DNA of 64,000 nt from RGIG3013 sp045538935 (GTDB lineage: Bacteria; Bacillota; Clostridia; Oscillospirales; Acutalibacteraceae), in assembly GCA_045538935.1 (NCBI GenBank), contig JAZQEI010000004.1, positions 9,613 to 73,612 on the forward strand, given 5' to 3'. A model generated the notes under the pieces. The model did no database searches, was not told where the DNA came from, and saw only the letters and a program-made list of their open reading frames with translations. Of the stretch, positions 25,191 to 32,291 are shown piece after piece. The position numbers and the translations under genes were made by a program. Within the stretch, counting starts at the first letter, position 1. Every line of letters begins with the position of its first letter.

Positions 25191-25430
25191 TTATTTTACT
25201 ATGCCACAGTAGTTTAGTACTGTTAAAACAATACCTGCAGTAACATAAAGCTCAACTACAGTGCCTGTTACATAGGTAACAAGACCAACAAGTGGTAATC
25301 TTCCCAAAATGGCAAGCAATACACCAATAATTGCTGCCGCAACAACATAAATTACGATGTTTATTACTAAAGCTTTAACATCTGGCTTTTCTTTAAAAGA
25401 AAAAGGGAATATTTTTTTTAATGTATCCAA
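25191..25430 (-). CDS. Small two-helix membrane protein
   Basis: A 79-residue protein with a short basic N-terminus and two hydrophobic segments (about 21-41 and 45-72), ending LNYCGIVK. The track frame begins at 25469 with a non-coding-like stretch; the TTG at 25430 has AAAGGAG exactly eight bases upstream and gives MDTLKKIFPFSF. I recognise no named family, but small proteins of this form are frequent in Clostridia. It has its own terminator. Confidence 0.7.
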   Translation of the reverse strand: MDTLKKIFPFSFKEKPDVKALVINIVIYVVAAAIIGVLLAILGRLPLVGLVTYVTGTVVELYVTAGIVLTVLNYCGIVK

Positions 25431-25523
25431 TATAAAAACTCCTTTATATGTTTTTTTATATTTTAACATAAAACTACAAAAAATGCAAGTTTGTTAAGTC
25501 TATACTTTGTAGGAGGTGCCATT

Positions 25524-26402
25524 ATGCCCAAAAGTTATACATCTGTAAATGAATATAATTTTAAAAAATACGGCTGTAAGGTATATAAACTTAGTATAAA
25601 TGCAGGTTTTTCTTGTCCTAATCGTGATGGCACTTGCGGAAAAGACGGTTGTATTTTTTGTTCCGAGAGTGGCTCTGGCGAGTTCGCTGTAAGCGGTTCT
25701 GATATTTTAAATCAGCTTGAAAATGCCAAAAAAAGAGTAGAAAGCAAAATCAAAAGCGGCAAATATATAGCATACTTTCAAGCTTACACAAACACCTATG
25801 CGCCAATAGAGGTGTTAAAAGAAAAATATTTAAAGGCAATAGAGCCAGATTATATAGTTGGCATTAGCATTGCAACTCGTCCCGACTGTTTGGGTTACGA
25901 CGTAATAAATTTGCTTAATCAAATAAACAAAATTAAGCCCGTAACGGTAGAGCTGGGGTTTCAAACTTCTAACGAGCAAACTGCGGTTTATTTAAGACGC
26001 GGTTATAAAAACGATGTTTACAAAAAAGCGGTAGAAAATTTACGGGCCAAAAATATAGAGGTTGTAACCCATATAATATTAGGCTTACCCGGTGAAAATG
26101 AACAAGATATGCTAAACACAACGCGCTTTGTTGTAGACTCTGGCAGTAATGGTGTTAAGTTTCATATGCTTTATGTATTGCGGGGTACCGATTTAGCAAC
26201 CGAATACGAGCAGGGCAAATTTAAGTGCTTAGAGTTAGAGGAATATGCTAATATTTTAAAGCAATGTATTAACATTTTGCCCCAAAATGTAGTTGTACAC
26301 CGAATAACAGGTGACGGTAAAAAGGCCGATTTAATAGCTCCAAAATGGTCAGAAAACAAAAAGAAAGTACTAAATTTTTTAAATAACGCTTTAAATCGTT
26401 GA
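25524..26402 (+). CDS. TIGR01212-type radical SAM protein (YhcC-like)
   Basis: A 292-residue radical SAM enzyme. The iron-sulfur cysteines lie in the N-terminal CPNRDGT and GCIFC segments, preceded by the family motif KKYGCKVYKLSINAGF and followed by SGSGEF. The barrel carries IATRPDCLG and LGLPGENEQDM. Members of this group are conserved in bacteria; the E. coli homolog YhcC is poorly characterised and some relatives may modify RNA. The ATG at 25524 has AGGAGGT upstream. Seems to be monocistronic. Confidence 0.88.
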   Translation: MPKSYTSVNEYNFKKYGCKVYKLSINAGFSCPNRDGTCGKDGCIFCSESGSGEFAVSGSDILNQLENAKKRVESKIKSGKYIAYFQAYTNTYAPIEVLKEKYLKAIEPDYIVGISIATRPDCLGYDVINLLNQINKIKPVTVELGFQTSNEQTAVYLRRGYKNDVYKKAVENLRAKNIEVVTHIILGLPGENEQDMLNTTRFVVDSGSNGVKFHMLYVLRGTDLATEYEQGKFKCLELEEYANILKQCINILPQNVVVHRITGDGKKADLIAPKWSENKKKVLNFLNNALNR

Positions 26403-26409
26403 ATTATGC

Positions 26410-26438
26410 TTGATTTATGGTAATATTTAGTGTAAAAT
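26410..26438 (+). promoter_or_regulatory. Promoter for the PutP-like symporter
   Basis: TTGATT (26410-26415), 17-nt spacer, TAAAAT (26433-26438), 40 bases before the preferred TTG start. Confidence 0.5.
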
Positions 26439-26477
26439 ATTTTTAATAGTTTGTTGAAATTTAAGGAGATGAAAATT

Positions 26478-28028
26478 TTGATTATTAATGATTGGATAAT
26501 ATTAATAGCGATGGCACTTTATATGATTATGATGGTTGCTATTGGTGCTAGTATGTCTAAGAAAAACAAAACCTCAAGTGACTTTTATCTTGGTGGCAGA
26601 AAATTAGGCCCTTTAGTAACCGCTATGAGTGCCGAAGCATCTGACATGAGCGGTTGGTTGCTTATGGGTCTGCCCGCAGTTGCGTTAATGGGCGGTTTGG
26701 CAGAGGCGAGCTGGACAGCTATTGGTCTTGCTATTGGTACCTATATTAACTGGCTTATAGTAGCAAAAAGACTTAGAGTATATAGCCATAAAATAGATGC
26801 CTTTACCTTGCCCGACTTCTTTACTCGCCGTTTTGGTGATAAGAGCCGTTTGCTTACAATAATTGCTGCTTTAATTATAGTGGTATTCTTTGTGCCCTAT
26901 ACAGCATCGGGATTTGCTGCATGCGGTAAACTCTTTGCGGGCTTCTTTGGTATGGATTATGTTTTAGCCATGGTGCTAAGTGCCGCAGTTATTATTATTT
27001 ATTGCACACTCGGCGGCTTTTTGGCTGCTTCTACCACCGACTTTATTCAAAGTATAGTTATGACAATTGCTTTATTTGTAGTTATTGGCTTTACAGAGGG
27101 CCTTGCAGGTGGTTTTGGTACCGTAATTCAAAATGTTGCCGGCCTTAATGGCTACCTAGATTTATTCAAGGGCTTCTCGGTTGAAACTGCAACCACAGGC
27201 TCTTACGGTGCATTGCCCGTAGCATCTACTTTAGCTTGGGGCCTTGGATACTTTGGTATGCCTCATATTCTTTTAAGATTTATGGCTATTGAAGATGAAA
27301 ATAAATTAAAACTTTCCCGTAGAGTTGCAAGCGTTTGGGTTGTAATTTCTATGGGCGTTGCAGTGCTTATTGGTGTTATTGGTTACACGCTTATGAAGAA
27401 TGGTGTTTTACCGCAATATGCAAATGCTTCTGCTGCCGAAACAATTATAGTAGATATTGCCAAGGTTATGAGCCGTTACGGTTTTGTTCCTGCATTTGTT
27501 GGCGGTATAATTTTGGCTGGTATTTTGGCATCTACAATGTCCACAGCCGATTCTCAGTTACTTGCTGCAGCGTCTAGCATTTCACAGAACTTAGCACAAG
27601 AAGCATTTGGAATTAAGCTTACACAAAAGAAATCCATGTGGCTTGCAAGAATATCGGTTATAGTAATTTCTATTATTGCCATATTCTTGGCGCTTGATGA
27701 AAAGAGTTCGGTATTTAAAATAGTATCGTTTGCTTGGGCTGGCTTTGGTGCCGCATTTGGCCCGGTTATGCTTTGCGCATTGTTCTGGAAGCGCACAACT
27801 GCCGCAGGTGCAATATCTGGTATGATATCGGGCGGCGTTATGATATTCTTCTGGAAGTTTGTTGTAAGAGATATTTTCGCAGGTACTGTATTAGATATCT
27901 ACGAACTTTTACCCGCATTTATAATAGCTCTAATTGTAATAGTCGTTGTAAGCTTGCTTACCAAAAAGCCAAACGATGAAATTGTTGCAACCTTTGACGA
28001 GGTAGACGCTCTTATAAAGCAAAAGTAA
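26478..28028 (+). CDS. putP: Sodium/proline symporter family protein (PutP-like)
   Basis: A sodium:solute symporter of 516 residues with about 13 membrane helices. Matching PutP segments: DFYLGGRKLGPLVTAMSAEA, ASDMSGWLLMGLPA, GFLAASTTDFIQSIVM, and ILASTMSTADSQLL with the Na+ site Ser/Thr residues. Na+-proline symport is the most likely activity. The open frame begins at 26451, but AAGGAG (26463-26468) is well spaced only for the TTG at 26478, giving MIINDWIILI. A strong terminator follows. Confidence 0.88.
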   Translation: MIINDWIILIAMALYMIMMVAIGASMSKKNKTSSDFYLGGRKLGPLVTAMSAEASDMSGWLLMGLPAVALMGGLAEASWTAIGLAIGTYINWLIVAKRLRVYSHKIDAFTLPDFFTRRFGDKSRLLTIIAALIIVVFFVPYTASGFAACGKLFAGFFGMDYVLAMVLSAAVIIIYCTLGGFLAASTTDFIQSIVMTIALFVVIGFTEGLAGGFGTVIQNVAGLNGYLDLFKGFSVETATTGSYGALPVASTLAWGLGYFGMPHILLRFMAIEDENKLKLSRRVASVWVVISMGVAVLIGVIGYTLMKNGVLPQYANASAAETIIVDIAKVMSRYGFVPAFVGGIILAGILASTMSTADSQLLAAASSISQNLAQEAFGIKLTQKKSMWLARISVIVISIIAIFLALDEKSSVFKIVSFAWAGFGAAFGPVMLCALFWKRTTAAGAISGMISGGVMIFFWKFVVRDIFAGTVLDIYELLPAFIIALIVIVVVSLLTKKPNDEIVATFDEVDALIKQK

Positions 28029-28045
28029 GGCAAATAAAATTATAA

Positions 28046-28077
28046 AAAGAGATGTGAATTTCACATCTCTTTTTTCT
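28046..28077 (+). terminator. Rho-independent terminator after the symporter
   Basis: AAAAGAGATGTGAA meets TTCACATCTCTTTTTT with almost no loop. The stem is nearly identical to that of the terminator at 29968-30012. Confidence 0.85.
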
Positions 28078-28129
28078 TTACAAATAAGGGTATTTGTGTT
28101 AAAATAAAGCTTAAATAAAAGCGACGATT

Positions 28130-28333
28130 TTATTTATCTTCAATAAAAATGATGACTTCTTCAACCTTACAGTGTAAAATTGTGCAAAGGTCATTAAGGG
28201 TAACCGTGCTAATAGGACGGTTGTGCTTTAACCTGTCAATTAAGCTTCTGCTTATGCCGTAATTTGTTATTAATTTGTAAGTGGAAATATTTTTTTCTTT
28301 TAAAGTTTTATATAAAGGCTCATAAGAAATCAT
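28130..28333 (-). CDS. Small XRE/Cro-type helix-turn-helix regulator
   Basis: A 67-residue DNA-binding protein made almost entirely of one HTH_26-type domain: the LYKTLKEKNISTYKL helix, the recognition region YGISRSLIDRLKHN, and ISTVTLNDLCTILHC. ATG at 28333 with AGAGGTGA upstream. It is divergent from the solute-binding lipoprotein gene, and the promoters of both overlap in one 50-bp region with an inverted repeat, so it probably controls both genes. Confidence 0.82.
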   Translation of the reverse strand: MISYEPLYKTLKEKNISTYKLITNYGISRSLIDRLKHNRPISTVTLNDLCTILHCKVEEVIIFIEDK

Positions 28334-28353
28334 CAAATCACCTCTCATACAGT

Positions 28354-28382
28354 ATCATAATTTATGCTCGTTTCCTTGACAA
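28354..28382 (-). promoter_or_regulatory. Promoter for the XRE regulator
   Basis: Minus strand: TTGTCA (28382-28377), 17-nt spacer, TATGAT (28359-28354). Its -35 box occupies the same bases as the -35 box of the opposite promoter. Confidence 0.6.
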
Positions 28383-28398
28383 TGCTCTACAAAACGAG
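28367..28398. promoter_or_regulatory. Inverted-repeat candidate operator
   Basis: Perfect 7-bp arms CTCGTTT (28367-28373) and AAACGAG (28392-28398), centred at 28382.5 on the shared -35 region. One arm abuts the -10 of the lipoprotein promoter and the other lies in the spacer of the regulator promoter, so a bound dimer could block both. Confidence 0.5.
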
Positions 28399-28404
28399 TA
28401 TAAT
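28376..28404 (+). promoter_or_regulatory. Perfect consensus promoter for the lipoprotein
   Basis: TTGACA (28376-28381), 17-nt spacer, TATAAT (28399-28404), 31 bases before the TTG start. An exact sigma-A consensus, hence a strong promoter that would need repression. Confidence 0.8.
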
Positions 28405-28434
28405 TATAAACAAAATAAGAAAGGCGGCGGTTTT

Positions 28435-29964
28435 TTGAAGAGATTTATTGCATTGAGTTTAGTATTCTTAATTTTTGTGTGTTGCTTTTCCGGTTGCAAA
28501 CAACAAGTTATTACAATAGAGGAAGAAATAGAGGTGTCGGGTAGTGATGTAACCGATGTATCGGATAACGAGACTGAAACCGAGGAACAATCGTCGTCTG
28601 ATAACAAACCTACGGGCAATTCGGGGGGAAGTGGCGGTAATAAAACACCCACCACAAGTAACGGTTCACCCTCACAAAGCACAAATAACGGTGGCGGTGG
28701 TAATGCCCCTACCGATTCAAACGAATCTTCTGAACCAACATACAGTGTAAATATAGGCACACAGTCTGATATAGATTTTAAAGGCGCCACCGTTACGATT
28801 GCTTCTTACAGTCAAACTCTAGAGCCTAAAAAGACATCTAAAACCTACGATCTTGAAACCGAGCTTATAAGGCAAATAGAGGAAAAATACAACTGTAAAA
28901 TCGAATATCGTTGCATAGCCGATTCTGTGGTGTATTATAGTAGTTTTTGTATTCAAGCAATGGCCGGCACCAAATTTGCCGATATTGCAAAACTTCCGGG
29001 TGAGCAATCTTTTCCGAATGCTGCGCTAGAGGGTTATGTGCGTTGCTTAGACGGCAAGTTCGACTGGAATAGCGATATGTTTGTAAAAAAGCTAAACAAC
29101 GAAGTGTTGACACTAAAGAATAAACACTATTATTTAGCATTAAAAGACAATGCATTATCGCTTACGGGTAACGGAATTGCCTTTAGGAAGAGCCTTTTTT
29201 TAAAGTTTAACATTGCTGATCCGTATTATCATGTGCTTGTGGATAATTGGACTTGGGATACATTCTTAGAAACCTGTAAACAAATGACCCGTAAAGTCGG
29301 CTATGACCAATACTACGGTATGCCAACTGCATCGATTATGTTTTCGTCTAATAATGTTAAAACCGCATATCGCGAGGCCGAAGGTAAGTACCGTTTTAAC
29401 CTTAATAGCCCCGATGCTATAGAGTGTATTGAGTTTGGCAAAAAACTTTACGATTTGGGTTATGTTCCCGAATGGAATGGTTCGAGCCTTTGGGATGCAG
29501 AGAGGGTAGCGATGACTCCGGCATCGTGGTATCTTCTTGACGGTGATGAGGATGTTGGATTTGTGTATTATCCAAAAGGTCCTAAGGCTAACGATTATGC
29601 GTATAATAGCGCAAACATGCCGCTTGTGGTAGTACCAAGCGGTGTAAAAGATTCTGAGTTTGACGGTGTTTGCGAAATTATTAAAGATTTCTTTGGCGCT
29701 TATAACTGGAAGCCAACAGTAAAAGAACAACTTAAACAATATACTGACGATGAAAAAGCGTTAGATATTTTAACCGACACTGCCCAGCGTGCAATGAACG
29801 CAAACTATTGGGACACATATTATGCGTTCATTTCACATGAAATACTGTGGACTGATTATGGTATTTCTACCGGTACCGAGCCTAAGGCTTTTATGGATTC
29901 GGTAAAGGACAGAGCCCAAGAAGAGATTGATGATACGTGGGAAAAATATTCTCAGTTACCATAA
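28435..29964 (+). CDS. Extracellular solute-binding lipoprotein (family 1-like)
   Basis: A 509-residue lipoprotein. The signal peptide ends at a lipobox FSGC (Cys20). A low-complexity linker follows, rich in Ser, Asn, Gly and Thr up to about residue 105. The mature domain starts FKGATVTIAS and shows the family 1 pattern: EEKYNCKIEY, KFADIAKLPG, GNGIAFRKSLFLKF, DNWTWDTFLETCKQM. It probably binds a sugar or oligosaccharide. The TTG at 28435 behind AAAGGCGG gives a proper signal peptide; the longer frame from 28264 runs across the promoter. No ABC permease or ATPase genes are adjacent. Confidence 0.83.
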   Translation: MKRFIALSLVFLIFVCCFSGCKQQVITIEEEIEVSGSDVTDVSDNETETEEQSSSDNKPTGNSGGSGGNKTPTTSNGSPSQSTNNGGGGNAPTDSNESSEPTYSVNIGTQSDIDFKGATVTIASYSQTLEPKKTSKTYDLETELIRQIEEKYNCKIEYRCIADSVVYYSSFCIQAMAGTKFADIAKLPGEQSFPNAALEGYVRCLDGKFDWNSDMFVKKLNNEVLTLKNKHYYLALKDNALSLTGNGIAFRKSLFLKFNIADPYYHVLVDNWTWDTFLETCKQMTRKVGYDQYYGMPTASIMFSSNNVKTAYREAEGKYRFNLNSPDAIECIEFGKKLYDLGYVPEWNGSSLWDAERVAMTPASWYLLDGDEDVGFVYYPKGPKANDYAYNSANMPLVVVPSGVKDSEFDGVCEIIKDFFGAYNWKPTVKEQLKQYTDDEKALDILTDTAQRAMNANYWDTYYAFISHEILWTDYGISTGTEPKAFMDSVKDRAQEEIDDTWEKYSQLP

Positions 29965-29967
29965 AAA

Positions 29968-30012
29968 ACAAAAGAGATGTGAAACTTTAAGTTTCACATC
30001 TCTTCTTTTTTT
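29968..30012. terminator. Bidirectional terminator between lipoprotein gene and queH
   Basis: AAGAGATGTGAAAC, loop TTTAA, GTTTCACATCTCTT then CTTTTTTT; the left flank ATAAAAAACAAA gives a T-rich tail on the minus strand. It overlaps the last codons of queH. Confidence 0.8.
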
Positions 30013-30611
30013 GTATTATTTTTTGAATATATACACCCGCAGTAGTTTTGGCGGTATAGTGAATACTCGTTTGAAAGTTCAATACTGCGCTTGTAGCCGT
30101 TTTTCTTTTTAAAGTCTGAAAATAAATATTCTACGCCGTATTCTTTGCCAACCTCGGCGCCTATTGTATTTAATTTTTCGGCATTTTTAAGTGGGCTGAT
30201 AGATAGTGTTGTGCAAAAATAATCAAACCCTAATTCTTTTGCCTTTTTGGCGGCATATTCCAGTCTTAGCCTGTAGCATTTTTCGCACCGCGCGCCGCCC
30301 TCTTTTTCACGCTCTAAGCCCTTTGCAACTTCAAAAAACTCACGCGGTTCATATTCACCCTCTAAAAACTCAACTTGATTCTCAAGAGGCATTTCGCTTA
30401 TAAGCCGTTTTTGCTCTTTTACCCTTAAAGAATATTCTTCGCGTTCGGTAATGTTGGGGTTATAGTAAAAAACAGTTATTTTAAAATAGCGGCTTAAGTA
30501 TTCTAACACATAGCTAGAGCAAGGTGCGCAACAGCTATGCAGCAGTAGGGTAGGGATACGACCGTTAAGTGTGCTGATAGTTTTATCAAGTCGTAACTGA
30601 TAATTCTCCAT
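29994..30611 (-). CDS. queH: Epoxyqueuosine reductase QueH
   Basis: A 205-residue cytosolic enzyme that makes queuosine from epoxyqueuosine in tRNA, the non-orthologous replacement for QueG. The DUF208 motif LLLHSCCAPCSSYVLEYL holds the adjacent Cys pair and CxxC; further cysteines for the metal/Fe-S centre occur in CEKCYRLR and YCGCIYS. ATG at 30611 behind AGGTGA. The C-terminus extends into the terminator hairpin. No other queuosine genes are in the window. It lies behind CNNM but is separated by a terminator. Confidence 0.9.
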   Translation of the reverse strand: MENYQLRLDKTISTLNGRIPTLLLHSCCAPCSSYVLEYLSRYFKITVFYYNPNITEREEYSLRVKEQKRLISEMPLENQVEFLEGEYEPREFFEVAKGLEREKEGGARCEKCYRLRLEYAAKKAKELGFDYFCTTLSISPLKNAEKLNTIGAEVGKEYGVEYLFSDFKKKNGYKRSIELSNEYSLYRQNYCGCIYSKNNTKKEEM

Positions 30612-30634
30612 AATTCACCTATAATTATTATTTT

Positions 30635-30666
30635 AAAACCCGTATTGCAAGGCAAATACGGGTTTT
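30635..30666 (-). terminator. Terminator of the CorC-like gene
   Basis: AAAACCCGTATT, loop GCAAGGC, AATACGGGTTTT; on the minus strand followed by a T/A-rich run. It separates the CorC-like gene from queH. Confidence 0.75.
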
Positions 30667-30670
30667 GTAA

Positions 30671-32023
30671 TTATTCTTCGGTTTGTTCTTCGGCAACCTC
30701 TATTTTTTCAGAACGCACTCTTTCTATTCTGCGTTCTTCAACCTCTTCAACAATAAAACGGTAGCCTTCGTACTCAACGCTTACATATTCGTCTTCAGAA
30801 GGGATTTTGCCTATTTGCTGCATTATAAATCCGCCTATGGTGTCGTAATCGCCCTCGGGGAATTTAATGCCTAAGGTCTCTTCAATTTCTTCAATATCGG
30901 CAATACCGTCGAACGAACAGGTAGTATCGTCTAACTCTAAAATTTCTTCTTCTTCGTTATCGTACTCGTCTTGCATGTTACCAACTATGCTCTCTAGCAA
31001 GTCTTCCATAGTAACCAGACCTGCAATGCCGCCGTATTCGTCGCAAACGAAAACCATTTGTAAGTGCTTTTCGCTCATTTCGTTAAACAGCTCGCCGCAC
31101 TTTTTAGATTCGGGAACAAACTCAGCTTCACGCATTAATGTAGAAAGCTTGGCAGTTTTTGGTATTGTTTTACCAACATAACCTAGCAAGTCTTTTACGT
31201 AAAGTATGCCTTTTATGTTGTCTAACTCTTCGTCATAAACCGGTATTCTCGAATAACCGTATTCAATAGCCAGTTTTATTACGGTGTCTATGTTTTCGTG
31301 TATTTCTACTGCTTCAATGTCGGTGCGGTGGGTCATAACGTCAGAAGCGGTTATATCGTCAAACTCGAAAATGTTGTTTATCATTTCCTTTTGACTTTCT
31401 TCTATAACGCCTTTTTCTTCACCTGCATCTACCATCATTAAAATTTCTTCTTCGGTTACAACCTCTTCGTTAGCGTTGGGATCTAAGCCGAACATTCTAA
31501 CAACAAGGTTTGTTGTAACGCTTAAAATTTTAATGAAGGGTTTCATAATAGACCGTATAAATAGCAACGTATCTACAACAGCAAAGGCAATTTTTTCGCT
31601 CTTTTGCATGCCTATACGTTTGGGGGCTAATTCGCCCAAAACAAGCGAGAAGAACGAGATGATGATTGTAACTAGTACAGTTGACAGGCCTTTCACAAAA
31701 CCGATCGGTAAATTTATGCTAACAGTTTTAATTATAAAATCAGCAAGTGGACCTGAAAAGTTTTCGGCAGCAGAGGCCGATGTTAAAAAGCCTGCTAACG
31801 TAACACCGATTTGTATGGTCGATAAAAACTGAGAAGGAAACTCGGTAAGTTTTAAAACCTTAGTAGCTTTTTTGTCGCCATCTTCGGCATCGCGTCTTAG
31901 CTTTGTGTCGTTGAGCGAGATGATTGCAATCTCACTCATAGCAAAAAATGCGTTTACTAAAATAAGTACTAATAGTAGCCCAAGTTTAAAAACTATGTTC
32001 GCGGGCCCGGGGTCGTCTAACAT
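30671..32023 (-). CDS. CNNM/CorC family (DUF21-CBS-CorC_HlyC) membrane protein
   Basis: A 450-residue protein often annotated as hemolysin. Domains in order: N-terminal DUF21 with about four membrane segments (1-190), a tandem CBS pair (about 215-335, with VMTHRTDIEAVEI and LLESIVGNMQDEYD), and a C-terminal CorC_HlyC domain with FPEGDYDTIGGFI. These proteins take part in Mg2+ or other divalent cation export. ATG at 32023 behind AAGGATAGGTG. Own promoter and terminator. Confidence 0.9.
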   Translation of the reverse strand: MLDDPGPANIVFKLGLLLVLILVNAFFAMSEIAIISLNDTKLRRDAEDGDKKATKVLKLTEFPSQFLSTIQIGVTLAGFLTSASAAENFSGPLADFIIKTVSINLPIGFVKGLSTVLVTIIISFFSLVLGELAPKRIGMQKSEKIAFAVVDTLLFIRSIMKPFIKILSVTTNLVVRMFGLDPNANEEVVTEEEILMMVDAGEEKGVIEESQKEMINNIFEFDDITASDVMTHRTDIEAVEIHENIDTVIKLAIEYGYSRIPVYDEELDNIKGILYVKDLLGYVGKTIPKTAKLSTLMREAEFVPESKKCGELFNEMSEKHLQMVFVCDEYGGIAGLVTMEDLLESIVGNMQDEYDNEEEEILELDDTTCSFDGIADIEEIEETLGIKFPEGDYDTIGGFIMQQIGKIPSEDEYVSVEYEGYRFIVEEVEERRIERVRSEKIEVAEEQTEE

Positions 32024-32076
32024 TTGTTATACACCTATCCTTAAAAAATATTTATTGGTATAATCCAACATTTTAT

Positions 32077-32105
32077 ATAATATATGCAAAATATACATTT
32101 GTCAA
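32077..32105 (-). promoter_or_regulatory. Promoter for the CorC-like gene
   Basis: Minus strand: TTGACA (32105-32100), 17-nt spacer, TATTAT (32082-32077). Confidence 0.7.
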
Positions 32106-32188
32106 TGGTTTAATAAACTTTAAATTTGTAAAATTAATTGAATTTTGTTAGAACTATCACAAATTGCTCAAAAAATAAAATTTTCCTA

Positions 32189-32217
32189 TTTACATAAGAC
32201 TTAAAAAGTGTTATTAT
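32189..32217 (+). promoter_or_regulatory. Promoter for PFOR
   Basis: TTTACA (32189-32194), 17-nt spacer, TATTAT (32212-32217), leaving a leader of about 70 nt before the ATG at 32292. The ribosome site AAGGAGG is perfect. Confidence 0.65.
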
Positions 32218-32291
32218 ATCTTATGTATGCAAGTACCTTAGTAAATAATACTAAGCTAAAGATGTATAATTTTTAAGGAGGAAATATATCC

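Noticed and set aside
29266..29739. 157-codon open frame on the minus strand
   Set aside because: It lies fully within the solute-binding lipoprotein, has an unlikely composition (many Ile/Arg/Thr runs) and no ribosome site; a shadow frame.
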